Source: Paramecium pentaurelia
Taxonomy: Eukaryota; Ciliophora; Oligohymenophorea; Peniculida; Parameciidae
Length of the DNA: 64,000 nt
Direction of reading: 5' to 3'
Assembly (NCBI GenBank): GCA_905183005.1
Contig: CAJJDO010000123.1
Coordinates: 283,965-347,964, forward strand
Within the stretch, counting starts at the first letter, position 1. The number at the start of each line of letters is the position of its first letter. The notes below the pieces were generated by a model that saw only the letters and a program-made list of their open reading frames with translations, had not been told where the DNA came from and made no database searches. Shown piece after piece: positions 22,930-34,865 of this stretch. The position numbers and the translations under genes were made by a program.

Positions 22930-25224
22930 TCAAAAAAATTATAATTCATAGATTTGACATTCTTTTATTTCTGGTTTTTTTTATCCAAATAAATTTGGCT
23001 CAAATTCGCCATAGTTTTAACAAGAATATTAATATGAATTACCTAATTTAGAATAACCATCCTTAAAATCACCTCCTATTTTCATATCATATCCATTACC
23101 GAATATTGGTCCATAATTTGAATGACAAAAGATAGCATATTTTTTAGTATCTTTCATCAAAGGAAAAACTTAATCATTAGTTTATGAAAATATGAAAGAA
23201 GATAAAGTATTATCTGCTACATATTTCCCACAACATGATTCCCATATACAAGGTGAATATGCTCCTAAAATATGATCACTTTTTGATTTGAAGACCATAA
23301 GTAAATTACCTTTGCCATTCACCTTGCTCCAATATTATTAATTATTTAATCCATCTTTTGTGCCTGTGTAGATCAAAATTGAATTTTTGATTTATTTATT
23401 AACCTTTTATTAGAGAATTTTAATTAGTGTGATCCAGTACTAATCTTTAAGTAAATCTGGTTTTATATTTAAGCCTAATTTATCTAACCTTGATTATATT
23501 TCTGTTATTAAATTATCCTTATCTTGGATCTATTAATTTAGTAATACAATTTAATTTTAATAGTTTATTTATTATTCTCTTAATTATTATAAAAGTTAGT
23601 CATTATTATTTTGTTCTTTCTTTAATCTTTCATTTAATAATCTCTATTCTTCTTTTAAGTGTTATGATTCTAATTTTAAATCTGTTAACTCCTTAATTAA
23701 ATTATCTTAAGTCTGACGCTCAACTTTGTACTCATTCTCTATATTGTTTTCTAATTTATAAAAATATTCTTACTTTCAGATTCCAATTTCTTATAATCTT
23801 TTTTCAAAGTCTCAATATTTTTCTCCAATTTGTCTATTTCACAAAATTTTTTGAAATTCTTAAAATCTTTTTCAAACTTATCCTTATAATCATGAAGTTA
23901 TATTAATAAGTTTTTAAAATATTAATTATCTTGGAATAATTTAATTTTATCATTAATTGAGTTAATTTTTATTTAGTGATCTTAAAATTTTTTAATTGTT
24001 TGATTAAATAGATCTATCTAACAGTAAATTTATGTTGAAGAACTAATAAATTCATCTAACTCTTGTTTTCTAATCAATTATTCTTAATTTACCATTGTAC
24101 TCTCTTAAATTTGTTATATATGTTAGAAAATTCCTTGGATTTGGTTATCATCTAATATTAAAAAATTCTTATTACTTGTTTTATCATATAAAATATTTAT
24201 TGATTCCTAAATGTCTAATTAATCATGTTATTTTAATTGTTCTAATTTGTTTTCAATTTCTTTAGAAATTCGAGAGTCTCTTTTTATTATTAACTCAATT
24301 TTCGAATCCTAAATTAATTTTTCTTAATTATTTTGAATCAAACTTTAAATCTGTTAATTTAATTCTTCTTTACTTAATTATTGTATAGAATCTTAGTTAA
24401 ATTTCTTAATCTCTCTTGCTTAAGTTGTTGTAAATGAAAATCCTGTTCTTAAAGTTTCATTAATATCATCTAATTATAAAATATAATTTTTTCTCATTTC
24501 AGCTATTTTTTAATTCAATTTTTCTTTCTTTTTTAACCTATTTGACTTTAAATCATTAAAAATATGATCTTCTTTTTTCAATTTTTCATTCCACTTCTAA
24601 TTTATATCTTCTATTGTTTTATATTAGCACTAAGGATTATCACTAATGCATTAGACACAAGCAAATCTTTATTCTACTTTTTTATTCTCTGAATCTATAT
24701 CAATCATAATTATTTCTTTTTTATGTTTTGCGCAAATGTTACTTAAACTTAATGTTTTCTAAATTATTATATAAAAATTACTTAATTATTTTTGGTTTGC
24801 AGAGACATAATTTCAATTTGATTATCCTTATTTAAATTATTAATATTCTATACAACATCCTTAAAAGTTTATACAGCTTTATTATGTGCTTCATTTAAAA
24901 AAATGAGTTCAAATTATTTAAAAATTTCATAAACAAATTAGCCATAATTTATTCAAGTAGGATTGTAAAATTATTCAACTTTATATTTATGTCTTTTTTC
25001 CTTTTTTCTAATCTTTAAGTCTTAAATGATTTTATTCTATCTTATGTTTATTCTATTGTTGATATATTATTATTATTCATTATCTCAACTAAACAATTAC
25101 AACACAAAAATTAAAATTATCTATTTTCTGGTGAGACTAAATCTATTGCAATTACCTCAAGTTTATGAATTTGACAAACTATTATTTCTCTGTCCTCAGG
25201 CACTTAAGCAGCTTAAATATTCAT
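22930..25224 (-). CDS. zinc-finger / coiled-coil / TLDc protein, about 749 aa, one frameshift
   Basis: ATG at 25224-25222 (MNIQAAQVPEDREIIVCQIH), stop TGA at 22932-22930. Introns of 23 nt each lie at 24759-24781 and 23751-23773. Order: a cysteine/histidine motif (VCQIH...FLCCNC), a second one (ICAKHKKEI...FACVQC) about 150 residues in, a long coiled coil rich in E, K, Q and L, then a C-terminal TLDc domain of about 150 residues with YWSKVNGKGNLLMVFKS, ILGAYSPCIWE and YGPIFGNGYDMKIGG. TLDc domains are linked to oxidative-stress protection and V-ATPase regulation; that role here is inference. One base seems missing in the T-runs near 24994-25007, and in the resulting frame a TGA at 24955-24953 falls in YNPT-stop-INYG, where tryptophan would fit. 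Restoring the base gives 750 codons. Confidence 0.78.
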
Positions 25225-26068
25225 TATTTTTAATAATCCAAATATTTTTAGTATTATTTCTTTTTAAACACTAATGAATCATCGAATTCTATTAAATAAA
25301 TTTTTTTTTTTTGATAGTTAAAAACTTACAATATATATTATATTATTTTATATTAATCATATAAATACTTTTATAGAATAATTCTATCATTCTAATTAAG
25401 ACCGAAGGATTTAAAGTCTTTATGCAAATAAAATAGCAATAAAGAGTGACAGATAAGTTTTAAATATAGAAAAATATTTATTAACAGCTCCTGATTATTA
25501 TATAAGTAATATTTCATTTATAAAATAAATAATCATTATGAGAAGATGGATTTGCCATTATTTTATTTAAGAAATCAAAGAAATTAATAATAATAATCCA
25601 TTATTAGTAAATTTAAAATTTCCGTAAGAATTTTTCTCAAGTCCTATATAATTTTTTGGCAAATGAATTTTTATAATTGAGGATTGTCTCTATTTCGTTT
25701 CAAATCAATTATTGAAATTCTTTTATTAGGCTTAAAATAGTTTATGCAATAGATGTTCAAATAGGTTAAAAAAGATGTAGACATAATTAACAATTAATAT
25801 TTATTCTTATAATAACTTATTTAAGACTTGGAAAAGTATTTTTAAGTTAATAAGTATAGTTCTAAGTAGAGCAAAATGATTGTCATTTTTATTGTCTTCT
25901 TATTATATTTTAAGAGGTTATATCATTTTAATCACTATTAGATTATTTATTAAGAAATAAACTCTCCTTGAATCTAAAGTTTAGAAACTTTTAATTTAAA
26001 ACTATTTAAAATATTTTATAAATGTATAAAACTAAATCCCATCACAATAAATTTTAATATTTAATTAT
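25225..26068. other. AT-rich intergenic stretch between divergent genes
   Basis: Lies between the starts of the minus-strand TLDc gene and the plus-strand WD40 gene, so it should hold both promoters. No motif can be assigned by eye. Confidence 0.5.
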
Positions 26069-27645
26069 ATGTTTAAAGCAAAAATGATAGAAAATGAAAA
26101 AGACTTTTATTGTTAAAAAAAACATGGCTAACAAATTCATTTGGTTGTGCTTGATCCAAAGCTAGAAAAGAACCAAAGACTTTAGTGCAATCAATGCTTG
26201 GAAAACTTCGAATCGAATGCTAAGACTATAGGATTAAAAAAAGTCATCAAGATTATTGAGGATATTATTGATAAAAATTTTAAAAACTTAGAAAATATTA
26301 CATAGTAGACAGTCCAAGATTTATCAATTTGTATAAAAAGTATATCAGAATAATGACATAATTTATAAAATTATTTGATTCTATTATTAGTATAGCTTAA
26401 GATTGGACTCAAGATTTATTGGCATAAAGAGAATAATACAACTAATACAGTTTCTATGATGAATTAGATTGCTTTATTAAGAACTAGAATACTAATTACG
26501 ATTCTAATATCGCACGTATCTATAATATAAATAGATCTTGGAAAACTAAACTATCTAATAACCTAAATTAATATATTCAAGATTAAGACAAAGTTAATTT
26601 TAGAGAGATAAAATAAAAAATTATTAATATCAATTGTTCAAATTTGTATCAAAAATATGAAATAAAATTAAAATCAATTGATTAATCAGTTTAATAAAAA
26701 ATTTAATGTAATTCAATAGTTTTTGATTTTTCTGGGTCAATTATGGTATCAACCGAAGAGAATGATATTAAAGTATGGAGATTTCTAGATGGAAAAATCA
26801 AAATGTTAAAAAAATTGTAAGGACATACTAATTGGGTTTTCTGCTTAGTTTATAGTAAGAAATAGAACTTTTTTATTTCAGGTGCGGAAGACAAGACAAT
26901 AAGATGCTGGAAATAATTGAATTAAACTGAATGGATTAGTTCATAACCTTATTAATAACATACAGATTTTGTAACGTGTATTATATTAAATTCTAATGAA
27001 AATATACTATTTTCTGGAAGTAAAGATAAATCAATTAAAGCATGGAAGGTTGATTTTAATAAAAATATATTGACATACATGTATTCACTAGATAAACATG
27101 ATAATAAAGTAATGGCATTAAGTTTAAATTAATCAGAAACACAATTAGTATCATGTGGATAAAATAAGAATTAGATTATTATTTGGGAAAAAGGAAAATA
27201 AAACGAGTTTTAATTCAAACATTTTGTTAAATAGTCAATTTAAGAAGAAGGACTTAAGATTTAATTTATTAAAGAGAATTAATTTATTTGGATAACTGGT
27301 GGTAAAGAAAAAGACAAACTCTAAGTATTTGAATTAAAAGAAGGAGGTTACATAGAAAATTAGGACAAGGCAATTCAATTAATTACAAATAATTTAATAG
27401 TAGATCAATATCTTTTTCCAATAGTTTACAATAAGGAGAGGAATTTAATAATAGTAAGACATAAAACCTTTATCTATATCATTAGAGAAATGGATAATGG
27501 TAAGTTCGAAATAGTTGACTAATTGAATTGTGATACAATTGAAATTTATGGAACTATCACAAACAATGGATAATATTTGATCTATTGGGATTAAAAAATT
27601 AAGGATATTCAACATATGAATTATTATATAAATGAATAATTATGA
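26069..27645 (+). CDS. zinc-finger + WD40 protein, about 525 aa, one frameshift
   Basis: ATG at 26069 (MFKAKMIENEKDFYCQKKHG), stop TGA at 27643-27645. The N-terminus has a C/H motif (FYCQKKH...LQCNQCLENF) like a degenerate B-box. From about residue 220 come WD40 blades such as LQGHTNWVFCLVYS...DKTIRCWKQ and QHTDFVTCIIL...DKSIKAWKV. At 26351-26357 the frame reaches SISEQ-TGA; adding one base there (TGG-ACA instead of TGACA) gives an EQWTQFIKLFDSI-type continuation and a total of 526 codons, so a single missing base is the likely lesion. No intron was found. Paralogue of the gene at 15129, with the same ending (NEQ). It is either a recent pseudogene or an assembly error. Confidence 0.75.
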
Positions 27646-28172
27646 TATCATTTATTTCTTTTCCTTTTTATGAGTAATCCAAATTAGAAAAAATCAATAG
27701 TTTTCAATACTGAATATTGAATAGATGCATTAATAAATTAGAAGCCCTTTTAAGAAATTAGAATTCTAGTTAGCGATTTTTATGGTCTTCATTTAGAGCT
27801 ACTACAATTTTCAAGATAAAACATTTGTGAAATGTCAAACTGAAAGAGTATAAGTATAGTTTTAAATATGCATTCCACAAATCTAAAATTTTAATTTATA
27901 GCAGCAGCCTTTAACCATAATAATCAAAAATTCTATGGCTTAATGATTTGCTATATATATAATAGAGTGGATAATGGCTCTGTAGATATTATCAAAGGTT
28001 TCATTTTTCGTTAAAGTTTAATATGAAGTTAATGGATAATTGTAAGAGAGCTGAAACTATTCTAAAATAAATTAATCAAATTTAATAAGGTTAATTAAAT
28101 TTCATTGTCATTTATATATAACTCAAAATAAGGATAAGCTATATAATTAGTTGAAAAAGGAACATATAAAAG

Positions 28173-28213
<41 letters not shown>

Positions 28214-28680
28214 TTACTTACAGAAAATAAGCATATAATTAAAAATTGAATTAATATGTTCATAGATAGAATAATTTTATTATTACTTAAGAATTTGAAA
28301 TAAATCACTGAAATACTTGTTGTCTCAATTTGTTTATTAATGTATTATAATCTAAATATATATTGAAATTGCAATTTTTAATTCTTATTATAAATGTGAA
28401 TATTTTATTTCGTTAGTGCAAATAAAGATTAAAATCATTAATTTTAGTTTGCAATTATAATTCTTTTATGGGATTCTCTCCTTGCATAGACAAATAATAC
28501 TCCTTATCCAAAAAATTCAGGTTATTTGATATTCTTTAATATCAAGATATATAAATATTAGAATTTAAACAAAAATAAATTGATATAGTTATTTCAACTT
28601 ATTATAGAAAATCTATATAATATGTAACAATTACATTTAGAATCCAATAAAAATATGGTTAAATAAAATGCATAATAATT
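27646..28680. other. intergenic stretch with a microsatellite
   Basis: No gene supported. Confidence 0.45.
28175..28213. repeat. (ATT)n microsatellite, about 13 units
   Basis: Uninterrupted ATT trinucleotide run. It would encode polyasparagine, polyisoleucine or polyleucine/tyrosine depending on frame, but no gene frame crosses it. Confidence 0.9.
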
Positions 28681-29180
28681 TTACTAAATTTAGTTTGGTT
28701 TTTTTGCTGATGTTTTGGATTGAGAGAATGTAGAATTTTATGAAAAAAATTTTATCAAATATATATTATTATTTAAGAAATAATTCTTAATATTAGAAAT
28801 TCGAATACGAAATAGAATGTAAACAGGAAAACTTAATGAATCAATAATTACTACGGTGTGAAATATATTGCATTTTTGAATGCTTGAATCAAAGTTTAAC
28901 TCATGCATTAGATGGCCTTAATTAAGCAAAGATTCTTTTTTCTAAAATAATTGAAAGTATCTCTCAATAGAAAACATGTGTTATTAGAAATACAGTTACC
29001 TTACATAAAAAAGCATACTCAAATAAATCATATTTTATCTTATAAGAATTTCAGATCAATTAATATTTTATATTAAAGAGAAATCATTGATATTATTGAT
29101 CCTTTCATGATTTTACCCTTACTGAATTTTATACTCCAGATAAAAACGATTCTAATTTTGCCTTTCTATTTTAAATCTTA
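28681..29180 (+). pseudogene. degraded coding tract, unrecognised
   Basis: Protein-like segments occur in successive plus-strand frames: one with ENVEFYEKNFIKY near 28725, then FECLNQSLTHALDGLNQAKI and KTCVIRNTVTLHKKAYSNKS near 28870-29010, then FHDFTLTEFYTPDKNDSNF near 29105-29155. In-frame TGAs and frame changes separate them. The composition is more coding-like than the surroundings. It could be the 5' part of the tract at 29480. Low-complexity AT-rich DNA can mimic such text. Confidence 0.33.
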
Positions 29181-29479
29181 TAAATATGATAAAATACTCA
29201 TAGGCTTTCCAAAAGAAATTACTTTTATAAAAAATAAATAAGAAAAAAATGTTTGATTAATTTACAAATATCTTTTTTTATGCAATCTTAATATGGAATA
29301 TCAATCTTTCCTGATTTTTGCTCTTTTATTTTAAGTTCAAGGACATAAAAAAATATATTTAATTTGATATATTATTTTTTATCAAGATGTAATTCTGCTA
29401 AACTAAACAATCAAAAAGTTGATAAAAAAATGAGATTGAGTTTTTTGTCACTAGAATTCCCCTATACTAATTATAAGTG

Positions 29480-30400
29480 CAAAGGATGAGTATGATAGTA
29501 AAAGTATATGAAATATTATTTGATATTGAATAACTGAAAGTAAATGGTGAAATCAAACAAATTGTTTATCAAGTTTGAAGGATTTCTAAGCAGAAATAAT
29601 TAAGAATAAACAAAGATTGTAATTAAAATACATTAATTAAAAAATTATAAAGAATTAGATCTTGACTTTTATTATTTTAATACTCTTATTCTGTTATATT
29701 TAGAAGCACTAATATAAAATAAAGTTATTCAAATAAGAAATCTCTTAAAAGTGGATTGAATTAAAAGAATTTATTGAGTTGATTTATGTCTTAAATTGGG
29801 TCTATGAGATACCTTCAAAAAAGGATGGAAAATAATTGATCATTATTGATTTTAATCCTAATGATAAAACTCTGAAGAAAATATTCCTACTAAATGTTGG
29901 TCTAGAATGGAAAAAAAGATTTCTTCTAATTTAATTTTAATAATTAGTTTTTAGATATATATTATTATTATTTTAAAACTAAAGAGTTTCTCAATCTATT
30001 TATCAATGTGAATTTAAAAATAATTTATAGCTTAGAGTAAAATAATTATTCCTGTTAAACTAAAAGCCTAAGATGATAATTATTTTATAGTAATTGCGAA
30101 ACATTTTATGGGTGCTCTTAATATATATAAAAGGATAGAAACTTTATATTTTTTTGTTAGAATTAAATAAAATGATGAAAACAATTAATTAATATCATCA
30201 TCAAAATTTTTGACAAAGAGTTTTCATCAACTGAATCATCAAATAATAGAATATGAATAAGATGATAAAATAATATTTGATAATTCTTATAAAATCTAAA
30301 CTTACATCTAAGAAAGATATCCATCTACAAAAGATTGATATGAGATATTGTTAATAAAATTGCATGATTCTAATCCAATATATAAAACTAAATCAAGTAT
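29480..30400 (+). pseudogene. degraded gene with two possible tiny introns
   Basis: A frame from the ATG near 29487 (MSMIVKVYEILFDIEQLK) continues sensibly if a 34-nt GTA...AAG interval and a 28-nt GTT...AAG interval are removed, giving KFEGFLSRNNQEQ, DLDFYYFNTLILLYLEALIQ and ELIYVLNWVYEIPSKKDG. Further on, DDNYFIVIAKHFMGALNIYK and LTKSFHQLNHQIIEYEQDD appear in shifted frames, so at least two indels and a TGA near 30337 break the gene. No domain is recognised. It reads like a recently dead gene. Confidence 0.4.
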
Positions 30401-30880
30401 TTCTCTTTAAATTTTAACTTAAAAATTTCATTTGCAAAGAATTCTACATGTTAAAAACAGAATTAGAGAATGAAAAATTTATTCGAAGTAATTAGATTAA
30501 TCCAGCTGTTTAAGTTCAAATCCAAATACACTAACAAAAAAGTTTAAATCACAAAATATTGAATTTTTTAATGTAAACTAAATTTTTCATTATCTTTTGT
30601 GGTCCTCTAAATTCTACTTTTTTATTAAGTATTGAATCTGCAATTATTAAAACATTTATTTTCTAATTACTTTTTTGAGTATATATATTTTTTCTAACAT
30701 TTAAATGATTATTGAGTAGTTCATAAATACAATTTGATTTTAGGTTACTAATATAACATAGTCTCTAATTATTTGTTCACATCTGTTAAATAAGTATGAT
30801 TCGATTGCTTTTGTTAAAACTAAATTATATAGAGTCAGCATTCAATAAGTCATTATGTAAAATTTCATAGATTTAAGACA
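30400..30880. other. AT-rich stretch, no feature recognised
   Basis: Separates two degraded tracts; short protein-like fragments only. Confidence 0.35.
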
Positions 30881-31420
30881 AAAATTCTTTTTCTATTAAG
30901 ATCTTTTCACTAAAACATATAGAAGCTTTCAAATTACATTTAAAGGGTTACTTAGTAATTGACAATAAGGAGGAATTATATAGTGGAATGGAAGGAAATT
31001 TTAATGAAAATCAAGATATCCATAAAGCCAGAATAATAAATTTTTATTTCAAGAATTGGAATATAGATATTTAATATAATTCTATATGATAAGCTATTTC
31101 AATTTATGAAAATATTAAGAATTCCTCTAAGGGTCTAGTTATTGGAGATTATGGAAAAGAATGACTGAAACAATTCCCTAATCATAATCTAATACAATTA
31201 TCTTGGGTAAAAAGTTAATATATATTCAAATTCTTATACCTGTTTTTTTGTGAATACTTATTTCCTTGAAATAAAGAATAGAATGCAATATAGTTACATC
31301 AAGTTTGATAAATTTGTGGGATGAACTTGAATTTTGGAGCAATATTTTTAAAGCCTTTTCTGATGTAAAAAGTGGAAACAATAATTTTGGATCTAATATA
31401 AATATGATTTTTTGATTAAA
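30880..31420 (+). pseudogene. degraded coding tract with several in-frame TGAs
   Basis: One plus-strand frame reads KIFSLKHIEAFKLHLKGYLV and ENQDIHKARIINFYFKNW, then AISIYENIKNSSKGLVIGDY, with TGA codons in the same frame near 31089, 31162 and later. A single frame carrying coding-like text between TGAs suggests nonsense mutations rather than indels. Unrecognised. Confidence 0.3.
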
Positions 31421-32420
31421 TGAAGCTTTTAATATATGAAAAGGGCTATAAGACACGTGAATTTGATAATTTTATTCTAATTGATAATTAATAATTATTA
31501 TTAAAAAAAATAACTTTAATAGAAAATCATTGTTTATACACTTAATAATAAGGCTAAATAGTCTTTTGAAATTGATGGAGCAGTTGAATTCTTTAATTGA
31601 GTTTTATATAATTTATGTTATTTTGAGAACTTTAAATATTGTTAGTTGGTTGATAAACTTTAGAAAGTGTTTTCACAAATGCAATTTTGTTAATAGATGA
31701 TTTATTGTTTAAATCCTAAAATATTCATTTAAAACATTATGAGTTACTTTTTGATTACTATTAGCAAACAAAATAAGGTGTTAATTATTTAATTAAATCT
31801 TGTGTATTGACATAATTTCATATGTTTAAGAATTTAATAATAATATAATTATATTATTTTCTAATATTATAAGAAATTTATTCAGATAATATTAATAATT
31901 CACAGAAATTGAAAATCATTAGAAAATAATCCAACTTGATTTACTTTACTAATTCAAATTATGTTTGCCTGAACTAGACATTAGCTTATGAGCCATAAAA
32001 CAAATTAATTTGGAAATTTATAATCTTAAATAAACCAAGCTACAAATTTTTATTGGATATAAGTCTAATTTGATTGTTATTATATACGTTAATATATAAG
32101 TTTCAATCAAAATTTTATTAAATATGTTGTTAAGTTTGATATTTAAGATTATTTTCATTATATATTTAAACTTCAAATATAATTAGAATGTATCTTCGAT
32201 ATTTTCTCTTCAAATATTACTTAATAATACTAATTCATGATTAAAATCTAAAATAAATGAGACAGAAAAAAAAAATAATAATAAGTAGAATTATTTTTAC
32301 TATATATCCTAATTCTAAGAAACAAAAGTTTATTAATATTTTATTTAAAATTTGATGTAGCAGTTAGATCAGGAATAAAACACTAATTAACAATAATAAT
32401 AGAAACAAATACAAAAACCT
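31421..32420. other. AT-rich intergenic stretch
   Basis: No gene supported. Confidence 0.45.
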
Positions 32421-32688
32421 ATGAACTAAACTATGCCTTAAATGCCAGAAAAGCCAGAATGGCCAGAAAAGCTAGAAAAGCCAGAATTGCCAGAAGAGCC
32501 AGAAGAGCCAGAATCGCCGAGCCAGAATCGCCAGAATCGCCAAGCCTAAAATGCCAAAACATCCAGAAGAGCCAAACATGCCATATATATTTATGTGCAC
32601 AGGAATGAATGGATGTGATTTTCAATTCTTAGCCCTATCTGATTTAATGCCTGATCTAATAAAGAAAACTATAAGAGAGGAAATATGA
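32421..32688 (+). pseudogene. Pro-Glu-X repeat protein fragment, frame broken twice
   Basis: ATG at 32421, then MPQMPEKPEWPEKLEKPELP and on, a nine-base GC-rich repeat coding for P-E-x triplets. The PE register moves to a second frame near 32519 and a third near 32550, as expected from two single-base losses within the repeat. In the third frame it continues as KPKMPKHPEEPNMPYIFMCT and LALSDLMPDLIKKTIREEI to a TGA at 32686-32688. A 64-residue minus-strand frame here is its shadow. The tract stands out by composition. Function unknown. Confidence 0.5.
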
Positions 32689-34865
32689 GAAAATTGAGAT
32701 CTAATACAATGATAAAGAATACAATTTACAATATATTCTAGCTTTCAGCATTTTGAATATGTGTATTTCTTAAACTCAACACATTTTGATCTAAAATGAT
32801 GAAGTATGATTTTTCATTTTTAGCAAGTCTAACTTATTATAAATTTCGATATTTTTTGTATTAAATAAATTATTTTTTTCTTTCAAACATATATATTAAC
32901 ATAAGCATTTGTAGAGAATCGATTTTAAATTTCATTAATTTTTATTATAATGCATTTACTTTAGAATATAAATCAAATTGCTTATAATTAAGCACTAGAT
33001 AAAGTAGTAATAAAGTTGAATCTAAAAGAATGAACTATATAGATGGCATCAATCCATTACCAATCGAATTGGAATTGCTATATTTAACCCAATTTATATT
33101 ATACATATTAATTTGATTAAATTCTATATTTCAAAGAATTGCTCTCCTTGAAATGAAATTTTAATTATTAAAGGCCATTGTATTAATTCAAATAACTCGA
33201 ATTTATATCGATATTTCCTTCTGTATTAATTTAAACTCTTAATAATAGACAGGCTGAAATTTTCCTGTATTAACTTATTTATTTAATAAGTATCGACTGT
33301 AAATAGGATTTGTAGTTAATTTATTTAATGGAATAAAATTTCTTTGCTTCCATTTGAATCTTTATAATGAGCCCAATTATACTATATATTAACAATTTAA
33401 TTGGGAGGAAAGTGTATACAATCAATCTATGTGATATGTAAAAAATAGGAAAGAATTTATAATTTTAAATCTCAACATCTATTGTTAATAAAAATTAGGT
33501 TTTTTATGTACATATAAAATCACCATAAACTTTTGATTTTTATTCAAATTGATTTTAGAATCATTTAGGAAAAATGAATTTTGTATTCTGATTCCAAAAA
33601 TTTTAATAAAAAATTATTTTTCAAAGGATCTTTGATTAAGTTACTTGTGTAAATTAAAGTTATAATTAATTTAGAAGAGAAATAATTAAATTTCAAGCTC
33701 ACTCGTTTATAAAATGGAGGGAGAATTTGAAAAAATAATAATGGATATGAAAATTCATATTTGATGATATTTATAAATAACATAAAAGCTTTTCTTAAAG
33801 AAAATTTTTCTATTATTTTATCTAAAATTAATTAATATAATAATCTTTTCCTTTATTCTTTAACAAACATCTATCATAAATTTTGATAATTTCTTTAGAC
33901 AAGTTTAGAAACAAATTGAAAGCCAAATTAGCATAAAACATATTAAAATGTACTATTGGAACATAAATATAAATCTCTCTCTGTAAATATTAGAAAGAGA
34001 AATTTAGATTTAAAAGGGGAGTAAATTTAATCAAGAATATAAAAAGAAAGAGGATTGTAATTTATGTTTAAATTATGATATTTGAAATTAAGAATGTTTT
34101 AAATTTAACAGCTAAAAATATAGTTTTCACAGCAACAATATTATTCTAATTTTTATTAGTTAGTTTAAAAGTAATGTTGTCTAAGCTTTTCAAATGAGTA
34201 GACAAAAATTAAGTTATTAAAAATTGAATTAATAACAGGTAAATAGCAAATTTTTAAATCAATAAATAAATAAAGTTAAGAATATCCTGATTAGATTTAT
34301 CATTAACTTGATTTTTATCTTTGTCCTATATATAAATGGATTAATAACTAAGTTATTAAAAAATAATTTAAAGCTGATTGCTAGAGAATTCTGGCATAAA
34401 TGCTAAAAAATGCAATTTACATAAATATCAGATTTGAAAAGTGATCAGGATTTTAATTAGTTCAATAAATTCATTTTAGGATAAGGTTGATGAATTTTTG
34501 AGGATGGATCATTTTTTTAGAAAATGGAAATAAATGAAAACAAATATTATAGTAATTAAACATCAAAGAATATTATTTAAAATTTTTGAATTAATGATAT
34601 TTAATTAATTTAAAAATAGAATAACTTATAGTATAAATCTTGAGATGAATAATAAAGCCATCAACTTAATTATATAATTTTATTACTAGATAAATAGATT
34701 ATTATAACTATTTGTTATATTTTTGATAAATTTGAAAATAAATAAAACAATCATCAAAAAATTAAAAGATAGATTTATGATGTTATAATAATTATTACTC
34801 AATTTTGTATAATGAATTATTGATAATATAAATTTAATATTTCAGAATGTTTGAAGTCTTATTTA
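32689..34865. other. long AT-rich stretch
   Basis: No gene supported on either strand over more than 2 kb; only short hydrophobic frames occur. Confidence 0.45.

Noticed and set aside
25026..25274. Plus-strand 82-codon hydrophobic ORF
   Set aside because: It lies antisense to the N-terminal zinc-finger region of the TLDc gene, which is far better supported.
26300..26400. A 51-nt GTA...TAG intron or an IES explaining the frame break in the zinc-finger/WD40 gene
   Set aside because: The interval does not restore the phase, and one inserted base gives a much better continuation.
32431..32625. Minus-strand 64-codon ORF with leucine/alanine repeats
   Set aside because: It is the complement of the Pro-Glu-X coding repeat; the plus strand has the ATG, the coding continuation and sensible frame-shift behaviour.
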